Below are positions 45,491 to 53,409 of a stretch of 59,223 nt of DNA, piece by piece. The first letter of the stretch is position 1, and every line of letters starts with the position of its first letter. The DNA comes from a virus, in the IMG/VR virus record IMGVR_UViG_3300043772_000837, positions 1-59,223 of that record. The stretch is one strand, 5' to 3'. Made by a program: the position numbers and the translations under genes. The notes below the pieces were generated by a model, which was given only the letters and a program-made list of their open reading frames with translations, did not search any database and was not told the origin of the DNA.

Positions 45491-46771
45491 TTATTTCTTT
45501 TTAGTTTTAAAAACTTCATTATAACTAGGTTTTTTTTTACTAGATGTTACTTTAATTTTAGCTGGGTTATATAAAGGTTTTTTAGTTGTACTTCCTTTAG
45601 TCGTACTAATACCATATTGAGCTTTAACTAATTTTTTAACAGTCCCACCTTTTCTAGCAATAACCCCACGTCCTTTAAGAATATCAGCTTTAGTAACTTC
45701 ACCATCTTTATTTAAATCTGGAAAACCACCTTTAGCATATTTTTTAGTACCTCCTTTTTTCATAGCAGGTTGAGCATATGTACCCATTGCTCTACTTTGA
45801 CCAACTTGTTCAGATAACTTAGCCATTCTTTTCATTTTTCTTTTAGCTATGTTACCTTTAATTCTATCTATTAAACTAACTCTACCCGGAGTTGATTCTG
45901 TAGGTGTAGGTATTGTACTAGTAGGTGCACTAGTAGTTGTACTAGCAACAGGTTTACTTGTACCTTTATAACCAGTAAGTCTTTCACCCATACTAACCGT
46001 AGGTTTGTTTACAGGAGCTTTAACTCTATCTGGAGTTGTTTTACTAACTGTACTTTTAGGTGCAGAACTTGTAGTTGAACTAGCTGTAGATTTAATAGGA
46101 GCAAAGTCAGAAACTTTTTTAAATGCTAATGGAGTTACTTGTTCTTCTACAGCTTTAACTGCTGCAGGTTTAACAGTAGATTTTTTTACAGTAACTGTTT
46201 TCTTAGGATTTGTAGTAACTGTACCTTTAACTGGTGTACCAACTCTAGGATTTTTTACTGCTGTTTGCTTATCTTTTAATACATCATAAGCAGTTTTAAC
46301 TGGTTGCTTAACTGGTGTTTTAACAGGAGCTTTTTTAGCTGTAGCAGGTTTAGAATAATTAATTACTTTAGTTTGTTTAGTACCATCAGCTTTATAATTA
46401 ACAATAGTTTTAGTATTATTTTTTTTATTATAAGCTACTTTAGTACCTGTTGAATAATATAAAGGAGTACCTGTTGATTTTCTTACTTGATTAGCAGTAT
46501 TTTCATTTCTTTCTTTAGCAGATAATTTTGAATAAGCTGGAGATGAAGGATCTACATAAGTTCTTTTTTCAGTTTTATAAGCTGTTGCTTTACCTACTGC
46601 TGCATTTTTTTTAACAGGAGCTTTAGTTATAGTTTTAACTGCAGGTTTAGTAACTGCTTTAGATTTAGCAACATAACTACCTTCAGGAAGACCAGTAACT
46701 GATGCAACTTGTTTAGATACACCTTTAGGTTTAGCACCTCCTTTGTCATATTTCTTAACTACTTTTTTCAT
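45491..46771 (-). CDS. Lys/Thr/Pro-rich K-G-G protein with EF-hand-like loop (426 aa)
   Basis: I prefer ATG 46771 (MKKVVKKYDKGG): the ATG eight codons earlier would overlap the upstream gene. The body is low-complexity, with repeated Lys-Thr-Pro-Val units, and probably disordered. Near residue 250 it has EEQVTPLAFKK, and a basic helix (KRKMKRMAKLSEQVG) leads into MKKGGTKKYAKGG. Then FPDLNKDGEVTKADILKGRG matches a 12-residue EF-hand loop (Asp, Asn, Asp, Gly, Val, Asp positions), followed by ARKGGTVKK. The VTPLA block and the basic-helix-plus-Gly-Gly end are shared with the 312-residue protein nearby, so the two are likely paralogues. Plus-strand frames here are shadows. Confidence 0.7.
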   Translation of the reverse strand: MKKVVKKYDKGGAKPKGVSKQVASVTGLPEGSYVAKSKAVTKPAVKTITKAPVKKNAAVGKATAYKTEKRTYVDPSSPAYSKLSAKERNENTANQVRKSTGTPLYYSTGTKVAYNKKNNTKTIVNYKADGTKQTKVINYSKPATAKKAPVKTPVKQPVKTAYDVLKDKQTAVKNPRVGTPVKGTVTTNPKKTVTVKKSTVKPAAVKAVEEQVTPLAFKKVSDFAPIKSTASSTTSSAPKSTVSKTTPDRVKAPVNKPTVSMGERLTGYKGTSKPVASTTTSAPTSTIPTPTESTPGRVSLIDRIKGNIAKRKMKRMAKLSEQVGQSRAMGTYAQPAMKKGGTKKYAKGGFPDLNKDGEVTKADILKGRGVIARKGGTVKKLVKAQYGISTTKGSTTKKPLYNPAKIKVTSSKKKPSYNEVFKTKKK

Positions 46772-46782
46772 TATATAATGTT

Positions 46783-47055
46783 TTAACAATTCCACTTTCT
46801 TAATGAAAGAGCCTTTCTTGTAGGTCTTCCTTTTTCATCCTTCATAGGTCCAGGCATACCTGACATCCTAGCACAGAATGACTTTCTTCTTTTGGCCGGT
46901 TTACTATCCGGATCAAGTTTTGATGGTTTGGTAGTAACAGCTGTCTTAAGTTTACTACCAGGATTAGCAGCTCTATAACTTGCTACTCCTTTAGCATTTA
47001 ATCCTCCTGTAGGATTCTTTCCCTCCTTACGGGTCCATGCAGCTGTCTTTGCCAT
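46783..47055 (-). CDS. DUF6321-like small phage protein (90 aa)
   Basis: AAWTRKEGKNPTGGLNAKGV at the start and KPAKRRKSFCARMSGMPGPM with SLRKWNC at the end are the conserved blocks of a small family (DUF6321-like) found in many phages, usually near structural genes. Two Cys and many Lys/Arg. The function of the family is not known. It begins three bases after the 182-residue gene. Confidence 0.8.
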   Translation of the reverse strand: MAKTAAWTRKEGKNPTGGLNAKGVASYRAANPGSKLKTAVTTKPSKLDPDSKPAKRRKSFCARMSGMPGPMKDEKGRPTRKALSLRKWNC

Positions 47056-47057
47056 TA

Positions 47058-47606
47058 CTATTTTCTTTTAGATTTTATCATTGTTTTTTTAGCAATCACA
47101 TTTTTTATTAAGCCTCCTTTTTTATAAGATTCTTTGTAATCTCTATCTAACATTTTTTTTGTTTGGTTACCTTCTTCTGATTTCCAATCTATATTATTCA
47201 TTTCATTTATACTAGCTATTGTAGCCTGACGGTTACCCTTTTGATTCATAAGAGCTTCATTATTAAAACCTTTTCCTAGTCTTTTATTATTACGACCAAC
47301 AGCAGGAGATCTTAAATAATTTTCAAAAGCAGATCTATCACTTGATTCTTTTTGTCTGTACATATCTTCAGTACCATAACCCATATTTGGTTTTGCTGGT
47401 GCAAATGGTACATTAGGTGTAGTTGTAGATGGAAAAGCTTGGTCAAGTCTTTTAGTATCTGATTCTGTCAATGGACCAGCATAAGTATTTTTAAAAGACA
47501 TACCCTCTTGAGCTTTTTGCATAGATCTTTTTACTGGAGCTAGTCTAGCTTCATTAGCTTTTCTAAATGCAGTAAGAGGATGAACTGTTGTTTTTTTTGT
47601 TGCCAT
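47058..47606 (-). CDS. Basic K-G-G tail protein (182 aa)
   Basis: Starts MATKKTTVHPLTAFRKANEA, a start partly shared with the 312-residue protein. Polar, helix-poor middle; the C-terminus is YKESYKKGGLIKNVIAKK and further Lys. One Lys-Lys-Gly-Gly motif close to the C-terminus, as in the 61- and 312-residue proteins. No enzyme motif. Likely a packaged basic protein. Confidence 0.65.
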   Translation of the reverse strand: MATKKTTVHPLTAFRKANEARLAPVKRSMQKAQEGMSFKNTYAGPLTESDTKRLDQAFPSTTTPNVPFAPAKPNMGYGTEDMYRQKESSDRSAFENYLRSPAVGRNNKRLGKGFNNEALMNQKGNRQATIASINEMNNIDWKSEEGNQTKKMLDRDYKESYKKGGLIKNVIAKKTMIKSKRK

Positions 47607-47608
47607 GA

Positions 47609-47794
47609 CTATTTCTTTTTAGTTTTAACACTACCTCCCTTTTTTCTTTCAGTTATGTTAATTATACGGTTTTGAGTTTTAGCTGCTCTACCTAAAAGTC
47701 TATCAGCTTTTTTTTCTCTACCTTCATCAACAGCCTTGTAACCTTTCTTGACAAGTCTATTTTCTTTTTGTGTTAATCTTTTTACTCTATCCAT
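47609..47794 (-). CDS. Small basic coiled-coil protein with C-terminal K-G-G (61 aa)
   Basis: MDRVKRLTQKENRLVKKGYK continues as one long basic helix to about residue 48 and ends ERKKGGSVKTKKK. The Gly-Gly sits nine residues from the C-terminus. Two bases from its downstream neighbour. The N-terminal helix is likely to pair with itself or coat DNA; function unknown. Confidence 0.65.
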   Translation of the reverse strand: MDRVKRLTQKENRLVKKGYKAVDEGREKKADRLLGRAAKTQNRIINITERKKGGSVKTKKK

Positions 47795-47812
47795 TACACA
47801 TAAGTTTAGTCA

Positions 47813-48151
47813 TTACACATTTTTAACTCTTCTTCCCATTCCTACTTTAGACTTCTCAGTTTTCTTTGAAGCCAATTTAGAAGGGGATAATTCATACTTT
47901 GTTTTTGGTGTATTTTTAGATACTTTTCTTGTTGGCCGGCAGTATTCATTTTTACCACCGGCACCACAAGCTTTTCCTGATTTAGTATCTTGCCATTTTT
48001 CTGCTTGCCATCTTTTAAGATCACTACCAGCTTTAGTCTTTCTTACTGTGCCTGAACCTTTACGGCATTTGGCAATAGCTTGAGAAGCTCTAGCTGAAGG
48101 AAACACAGCATACTGTGCTTTTACTTTAGTATAACATGCATCTTTAGGCAT
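47813..48151 (-). CDS. DUF5872-like small basic protein (112 aa)
   Basis: Two conserved blocks: KDACYTKVKAQYAVFPSARA with IAKCRKGSG in the first 35 residues, and KWQDTKSGKACG, EYCRPTRKVSKNTPKT and KSKVGMGRRVKNV in the second half. The second half is the DUF5872 type, found in many tailed phages and some large eukaryotic viruses. Four Cys in the two blocks could bind a metal. Strongly basic. Function not established. Confidence 0.8.
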   Translation of the reverse strand: MPKDACYTKVKAQYAVFPSARASQAIAKCRKGSGTVRKTKAGSDLKRWQAEKWQDTKSGKACGAGGKNEYCRPTRKVSKNTPKTKYELSPSKLASKKTEKSKVGMGRRVKNV

Positions 48152-48174
48152 TATTTTAATATATTAAAATAGTA

Positions 48175-48354
48175 TTATTTACTTGGTTCTGCTGTTTTAG
48201 GAGCTGAACTAGTTCCACCTACACGTCCTTTAGCAACTGTTTGTACAGTAATTGGTGTATTAAGACCAACAAATGTACCTTTGCTACCAGGGACTTTTTG
48301 TACTTGTAAACTTGGATTTGGGTTACAAAGTTTCCCAGTTGTATATTGTGCCAT
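48175..48354 (-). CDS. Small hypothetical protein (59 aa)
   Basis: A 59-residue gene from ATG 48354 to TAA at 48175 fills the gap between two recognised genes (6 bases and 23 bases away). It reads MAQYTTGKLCNPNPSLQVQK, then KGTFVGLNTPITVQTVAKGR and a Ser/Ala/Pro tail. Not recognised. Gly-Gly occurs once (GRVGGTSS). The tight fit and in-frame, single-stop layout make it a credible gene; a longer plus-strand frame over its start is a shadow. Confidence 0.55.
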   Translation of the reverse strand: MAQYTTGKLCNPNPSLQVQKVPGSKGTFVGLNTPITVQTVAKGRVGGTSSAPKTAEPSK

Positions 48355-48360
48355 AACTAT

Positions 48361-49299
48361 TTATGCTTTTGGTTTAACAGATACATTTACATTAGGATTA
48401 ACCATACCTCCAGTTTTCATTTTACCTAACTTACTTTTAAGTTTAGCTAGTTTTTTCTCTCTACGGTTAGTAACTGCTTCTGCAACTTTAGCTTTAACTC
48501 TAGCCCCAAATTTTTGTTTAACTGGAGTTTTAGCAATCTCAGGTCTAGCAATACTAATTTCTGTTGCTTTACGTGGTGCCAATGGAGTTACTTCTTCAGA
48601 TTTACTAGATGTACTAGATGATTTTTTAGGAGCTACTTTTTGAGTACCTGTAATTGGTTTAACTTTTACAGGTGCTGGTTTTGGAGTAGTAGCTTTTTTA
48701 CTTCCATCAGTATTTTTAATTGTTGTACCTTTTGGTGCTTCAACTTTTATTGTAGACTTAGTTACATTAGGTGTAAACTTTGTTGAAGTTCCAGATCCTG
48801 TTTTGTATGTACTTTTTCCAGGTTTTGTAGTAGAAGTTTTAGTAGTCTTAACATCACCTTTTTTATATACAACAGTTTTAGAACCATTTGCATTTTTACT
48901 TACAGTTGTTTTACCACCTTTACTATCTGCATAAGATTTTTTATTAGATGATGCTTTAGCTTTTGCTTGTGCTTTTTGAGAAGCATTCATTATTTTTACA
49001 GCTGTACCAATTGGATTTAATGCAGCACCTAATACATTAGTAGCAGCCATTGCTCCTTTTACAACTTTACCTGCTCCTTGTTGAGCAGCTTTCATTCCTA
49101 ATGAACCTGCTTTAGATGCAATATTTGCACCAGTAGCAATCCCTTTATTAAGGTTATTTACTGCTCTACCTGCTACATTTACAGGATCATATTTACCAAC
49201 TACTTTCATTACTTGACCAGTCTTTTTCATAGCTTGGCCTTTTTGTTTCATTGATTTACCTTCAGCTTTTAATTGAGCTGATGTTTTTTTTGTTGCCAT
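48361..49299 (-). CDS. Lys/Ala/Thr-rich K-G-G protein (312 aa), paralogue of the 426-residue protein
   Basis: Residues 1-115 are Ala/Gly/Lys-rich helices (AGSLGMKAAQQGAGKVVKGA, IMNASQKAQAKAKASS), amphipathic and histone-like. A Thr/Lys/Ser-rich middle follows. Near residue 240 it has SEEVTPLAPRK, and it ends with basic helix REKKLAKLKSKLG, then KMKTGGMVNP. The VTPLA block and the ending repeat those of the gene at 45491. May help condense DNA in the head, which is inferred from charge only. Confidence 0.65.
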   Translation of the reverse strand: MATKKTSAQLKAEGKSMKQKGQAMKKTGQVMKVVGKYDPVNVAGRAVNNLNKGIATGANIASKAGSLGMKAAQQGAGKVVKGAMAATNVLGAALNPIGTAVKIMNASQKAQAKAKASSNKKSYADSKGGKTTVSKNANGSKTVVYKKGDVKTTKTSTTKPGKSTYKTGSGTSTKFTPNVTKSTIKVEAPKGTTIKNTDGSKKATTPKPAPVKVKPITGTQKVAPKKSSSTSSKSEEVTPLAPRKATEISIARPEIAKTPVKQKFGARVKAKVAEAVTNRREKKLAKLKSKLGKMKTGGMVNPNVNVSVKPKA

Positions 49300-49311
49300 T
49301 TTATTTTAATT

Positions 49312-50328
49312 TTAAGAGTTCCAATATTTTTCTGTGGCTGTGCTCAAGTCTTTTAAAACATCTTCATTTAAAGGATTCTTTAAAAACTCAACAACATCTG
49401 AAACATTTCTACCAAGTAATGCATTTGATTTTACATGATAAATATATCCATCAGCCTTATTAATAATATACTTAAAAAAAACGGAATCACGTACAATTGA
49501 TTTAATTTTTAGTGTTTCCATATCCATATTGGATGTTTCAATAAAAGATTTAGCTGCTCTTTCTTTATTGCTTTCTCCACCATCACCATTAATATATCTA
49601 TCCATATTTTCATAGATAACATCTAATGGTGTAGCTTTTCTATATTGTGTACTATTAATATCTACAACTTTTGCAATGTAGAATAACTTAGTACTGTTTT
49701 TGTCAAATAATTTTTGAAGCTCAGACAATGCTTTATTTCTCATTTTTTTGTATTCAGTTCTAGCCATTACAGTTTCTTCTTCTTTGTCTAAGTAAAACTT
49801 TGGTGGAACTGCTTTGGATCTAGCATCATCAAAACTTTTTGCTACAATAGCAAAACCTCCTGCTTCAATAGCATAAAGTTTAATTCTATCATAAGGATCT
49901 TTTGGATCTAGGAAAACTGGATCATTACCACATGCAATATTAATTCTATTCCAAAATTCTGCATTATCTGGTTTTAACAATTTTACTTCATTCCAAAATG
50001 TTGGACTATCAATATCAATTACATTAGCAGCTAATTCTTTTTCTAATTCAATAATAGCTGTTCTAATTTCATGTACTCTAGCTTCTCTGTCTTCTTTATT
50101 AAGCAACTTAATTTCTGGTGCAAATTCATTTAGACCAGTTACATATCTGATTACTCCATTATTTTCTAAACAAGCTAGTTGTTCATGGTGTTTAACTCCA
50201 TCATATAAAGATAAACCATAATGTTCTAATCCCATGTTTGAAGCTGCATTATCAAAGAAAGGACGGATTGCTATTGCTGTTTTACGGTTGCTTGCCTTAT
50301 TGGTTTCAACCATTGTGAATGTACTCAT
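49312..50328 (-). CDS. Conserved virion protein downstream of MCP (338 aa)
   Basis: Conserved blocks I know from Bacteroidota phages: KLYAIEAGGFAIVAKSFDDA, PPKFYLDKEEE, MRNKALSELQKLFDKNSTKL, YENMDRYINGDGG, VVEFLKNPLNEDVL and a final KYWNS. These form a mostly helical protein with a beta N-terminus. It is the first gene after the MCP terminator and has the ACCAACAAA leader. Position suggests a capsid auxiliary or assembly protein, but no family name can be given. Confidence 0.65.
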   Translation of the reverse strand: MSTFTMVETNKASNRKTAIAIRPFFDNAASNMGLEHYGLSLYDGVKHHEQLACLENNGVIRYVTGLNEFAPEIKLLNKEDREARVHEIRTAIIELEKELAANVIDIDSPTFWNEVKLLKPDNAEFWNRINIACGNDPVFLDPKDPYDRIKLYAIEAGGFAIVAKSFDDARSKAVPPKFYLDKEEETVMARTEYKKMRNKALSELQKLFDKNSTKLFYIAKVVDINSTQYRKATPLDVIYENMDRYINGDGGESNKERAAKSFIETSNMDMETLKIKSIVRDSVFFKYIINKADGYIYHVKSNALLGRNVSDVVEFLKNPLNEDVLKDLSTATEKYWNS

Positions 50329-50329
50329 G

Positions 50330-50344
50330 TTTTTGTTGGTTTTT
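50330..50344 (-). promoter_or_regulatory. A-rich leader with ACCAACAAA before the 338-residue gene
   Basis: Minus-strand AAAAACCAACAAAAA lies directly upstream of ATG 50328, the same block as at 41633 and 53322. A second AAAAACCAATAATT lies about 10 bases further upstream. Confidence 0.45.
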
Positions 50345-50361
50345 AATTATTGGTTTTTAAA

Positions 50362-50394
50362 AATTAATAAAGGGAGAAACATAATATCTCTCCC
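50362..50394 (-). terminator. Hairpin terminator after the MCP gene
   Basis: GGGAGA (50372-50377) and TCTCCC (50389-50394) pair around an 11-base loop; on the minus strand the stem is followed by TTTATTAATTTTT. It sits 17 bases after the MCP stop. Confidence 0.7.
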
Positions 50395-50410
50395 GTTATC
50401 CTTTGACTTA

Positions 50411-52027
50411 TTAGAATGATCCACCTGTAACTGGGTTTCTCATAACAATTTTTAATACTTTAGTTGGATCTTTAACCCAAATAGCAGGCATTGTTTGAGA
50501 CATCATTACACGGTATCCGTTGAATTGTCCAGAAGATTGGAACCCTTGAGTTCTACCCATGTAATCCATTGTACCATTTTGATACCACCATTTCAATTGA
50601 TTATCCCAAGACAATTTCAACATGTAGATGTTGTCATTTGTGTTATCTGTGATATCAAAGATAATGAATGAGTAAGAAGATAATGGGAAACCATCAATGA
50701 TTGGGTTCTCAATATCATTTGTATGAACATTGTCAAATGCTGGATTCAATACAAATTTCACGTTAGCCAAGAATGGAATAACATAAGAAGTGTAAGCAAA
50801 TCCAAAGTTCAAGTCCATACCTTTACCAGTGATTGCACCGATATCAGCAGCTTGAATCAAAAGACCAGAAGATACTGCTTCTCTTTTGATAGCTTCATTT
50901 ACCATTCTCATTCCACCCATACCAGTTTGTACAACCAAAGATCTTTTTGGATCTGGACCTTGGAACTCAACTTTACCATTGAAGAAGTTGTAGATTTCTC
51001 CACGGAACAAATCCAATGTAAAGTTATTTTTATTGTATACTCTTTTGAAAGAGTTATCCAATTGTTTCCAAAGACCCACTGACAATCTTACATCATCTGG
51101 ACCATCTTGACGTACTCTACCTCCGTGTCCCCACATAAGGTAAGTCTCAATATCCGTTGCAATTTTTGTTAAGTGAGCAGCTTCCATGTTAGTCAAGAAA
51201 GTACGTGACAAGTCTCCATTGTCAAATGCTTTTTTAACTTTGTCTTTACCCATTACCTTAACCATATCATCCAAAGATGCAATTGCTGGATCAATGTTTT
51301 TGTCAAATGTTCTCCAGATTTCAGTTACAGGAACTGTACCATCTGCATTCATTCCACCTTTGATCATCAAATCTGCACGAGAAGAGATAGAGTAATGTAC
51401 GTGAGCTTCAGCACCTCCTACATAGTTATAGAATTCACGGAAACCTGTGTTAGTAATGATGTCAGAGAATCTCTCACCATACTCACCTCTAGCTGAACCT
51501 TTACGGAAAACTTTTGTACCATTAGACAAGTACTTGTTATCCAAGTATTTGTAATTGTCATTGTTTACCAACTGTACAGTATAGATAAATCCATCTCCAA
51601 TAGGAAGAATGTCTTCAGCTGTAATGTACATCTCAACACCGTTGTATTTGTCATAAGTGATAATATCACCATGTCCAAACTCACGTTTGTTCAACTTGAT
51701 ACGGAAAGTAGTACCTTCAATACCTTTGAAATCATTTTCAGATTCAATGTCCTCTACAATGTAAGGTAGATCTACTGAAACTGGAGTTTGCCATCTATAC
51801 TCTCCACGAGCATTGTCAACCATAATGACATTCTTTCCACCGAAAGAAGACATTTGGTAAAGAGGCATTTCAACCTTTTGTGCCATAGCCCAAAGATCAA
51901 CCGGACCTAAATCCATAGGTTCAGCATCCTTAAGCATGTTTACTAAGTGGTAAGAATCTACGTGAGATGAAGCTGCATAAGCAGTATCACGTAGGAATAT
52001 ACCATTGTTTAAAACTGGAGTTGCCAT
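50411..52027 (-). CDS. Major capsid protein (538 aa)
   Basis: Position after the portal and the scaffold candidate, length, high-expression look (more C-ending codons than neighbours, own terminator) and sequence agree. Recognisable blocks: FREFYNYVGGAEAHVHYSIS, VGLWKQLDNSFKRVYN, LDLFRGEIYNFFNGKVEF and VQTGMGGMRMVNEAIKREAV, the last being the 'TG--G' strand-helix typical of crAss-like and related HK97-fold capsid proteins. No N-terminal delta-domain or cleavage site is evident, and no maturation protease gene is seen nearby. Forms the capsid shell. Confidence 0.85.
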   Translation of the reverse strand: MATPVLNNGIFLRDTAYAASSHVDSYHLVNMLKDAEPMDLGPVDLWAMAQKVEMPLYQMSSFGGKNVIMVDNARGEYRWQTPVSVDLPYIVEDIESENDFKGIEGTTFRIKLNKREFGHGDIITYDKYNGVEMYITAEDILPIGDGFIYTVQLVNNDNYKYLDNKYLSNGTKVFRKGSARGEYGERFSDIITNTGFREFYNYVGGAEAHVHYSISSRADLMIKGGMNADGTVPVTEIWRTFDKNIDPAIASLDDMVKVMGKDKVKKAFDNGDLSRTFLTNMEAAHLTKIATDIETYLMWGHGGRVRQDGPDDVRLSVGLWKQLDNSFKRVYNKNNFTLDLFRGEIYNFFNGKVEFQGPDPKRSLVVQTGMGGMRMVNEAIKREAVSSGLLIQAADIGAITGKGMDLNFGFAYTSYVIPFLANVKFVLNPAFDNVHTNDIENPIIDGFPLSSYSFIIFDITDNTNDNIYMLKLSWDNQLKWWYQNGTMDYMGRTQGFQSSGQFNGYRVMMSQTMPAIWVKDPTKVLKIVMRNPVTGGSF

Positions 52028-52058
52028 TTTTACTTGTTTATTTATTAGTGTTTATTAT

Positions 52059-53321
52059 TTAAAATCTTCTAAACATACTTCCGGCCTGAGCCCTTGGTAT
52101 TGTTCTATTTGGTTTATTTGTTCTTTTTTCTTCTTCTTCATTTATAGTTGAAGCAATTTTTCTAGACTCTTCAGTCTTTAACATTCTTACTGTTTTTTCA
52201 GTAGCTGCTTTAGAACCTTGGTCTTTAATCTTTGTTTTGTATCCTTCTGGATCTGACAATAACCAAAGAGCTTCAGCAATTAAATCATGTCTTGGTTCTA
52301 CAAACTGATACTTTTCAAGTAAGTGACCTAACATATTTGTAGGTTTACCTGAGATAGAAGAATAATTTGGTTGAACTAATCCTGAGTATAACATACCTTG
52401 TGTTTTCTTATCAAGTTTAATCCCACCTATTTCTCCTGTTAATAGTGTATTGTATACATTATCTGTATAAACTTTAGCAGCTTTAGCTTGTTGTTCTTTT
52501 TTCTGTTCTTGTTCTGCTAATTGTTTTGCAACAATTTCTTCTTGCATTCTGTCTAACTTAGGTTTGAATTGATTAGCTTTTTGTTCTAATCTATCCATGT
52601 CTTTCCAGTCATTGATTTCTTCATCAATTTCTTCTGGAGTACCAAAGTTAGTAGCTGTTAAATATTGTCTAGCAATTTCTGCTTGATCATATTCATTAGA
52701 TGGATCTAATTGAATCATTTCCTCCATCTGTGCTAATGTTCTAAAAAGACCTTTCATGTCTTGTCCACCATCAGCTACATATTTAGCAGCAATCTGAAGT
52801 TCTTCTGGAAGAGAGTTAAAGAATTCCTTTGGAGTATTTTCTTTAATCTTTTTTTCTCTTTCTTGAAAGTTTTCTTCAAAAAGTTCTCTGAAGTCTTTAG
52901 TAGTATATTTATCCAAAGGAATTTCATTTCCTTCTTCATCTGCAAAAGGAACTAGAACACCATCTTCAATCATTTTTTGAGCTAACTCCATAAGACCAGA
53001 CTTATCTACTTTTGGTCTTCCTTTGTTACCTGAATCTTCTTCTTGAGATATAAGACCATCTAATTCAGCAATTGTTTCTGCTACTTCAGCTTTGTTACTC
53101 ACTACATCATCAGGAGTATTAACTGTCTTGTCAAGGAACGATACATCTACTGTTTCTTTTGTAAATACTGACTTTGGCTTTTCAGGTTCTTTACCATCTT
53201 CAGGAAGCATTACACTTTCTGCTCCAGGTACACCAAAAATTTCATCAATGTTTACATCTACTTGTGCTACCGTTGTAGCATCTAGAATCTGGTTATCAGA
53301 TTTTTTTTCTTCTTCAAACAT
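52059..53321 (-). CDS. Probable capsid scaffold protein (420 aa)
   Basis: Acidic, helical, Glu/Lys/Gln-rich protein between portal and MCP, the usual place for a scaffold. Residues 1-110 are acidic and disordered (MFEEEKKSDNQILDATTVAQ); a Glu/Lys coiled coil spans about 250-295 (KLDRMQEEIVAKQLAEQEQK). The basic C-terminus (KRTNKPNRTIPRAQAGSMFR) could bind the MCP as scaffolds do. No catalytic motif of a prohead protease is visible. Preceded by the ACCAACAAA leader. Confidence 0.7.
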   Translation of the reverse strand: MFEEEKKSDNQILDATTVAQVDVNIDEIFGVPGAESVMLPEDGKEPEKPKSVFTKETVDVSFLDKTVNTPDDVVSNKAEVAETIAELDGLISQEEDSGNKGRPKVDKSGLMELAQKMIEDGVLVPFADEEGNEIPLDKYTTKDFRELFEENFQEREKKIKENTPKEFFNSLPEELQIAAKYVADGGQDMKGLFRTLAQMEEMIQLDPSNEYDQAEIARQYLTATNFGTPEEIDEEINDWKDMDRLEQKANQFKPKLDRMQEEIVAKQLAEQEQKKEQQAKAAKVYTDNVYNTLLTGEIGGIKLDKKTQGMLYSGLVQPNYSSISGKPTNMLGHLLEKYQFVEPRHDLIAEALWLLSDPEGYKTKIKDQGSKAATEKTVRMLKTEESRKIASTINEEEEKRTNKPNRTIPRAQAGSMFRRF

Positions 53322-53334
53322 TTTGTTGGTTTTT
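53322..53334 (-). promoter_or_regulatory. A-rich leader with ACCAACAAA before the scaffold gene
   Basis: Minus-strand AAAAACCAACAAA ends directly at ATG 53321. Third copy of this leader in the window. The 88-base gap behind it also holds an 8-bp inverted repeat, ATATAGTA (53347-53354) with TACTATAT (53395-53402), and AT-rich sequence where a promoter for the scaffold-MCP pair could lie. Confidence 0.45.
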
Positions 53335-53409
53335 GTTTATAATGTAATATAGTAAATAAATTTTAAAAATTTAAAACTGTTTTATAATTTTTTCTACTAT
53401 ATGGCTATA

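Noticed and set aside
46772-46795. An upstream ATG that would add eight residues to the Lys/Thr-rich gene
   Set aside because: It would overlap the DUF6321-like gene, and the conserved MKKVVKKYDKGG start lies at 46771.
3471-52955. Plus-strand open frames of 60-120 codons across the whole window
   Set aside because: They lie opposite long, well-supported minus-strand genes, have Ser/Leu/Ile- or Phe-rich nonsense compositions and no recognisable motif. They arise because codons of AT-rich or Lys/Thr/Pro-rich genes read open on the other strand.
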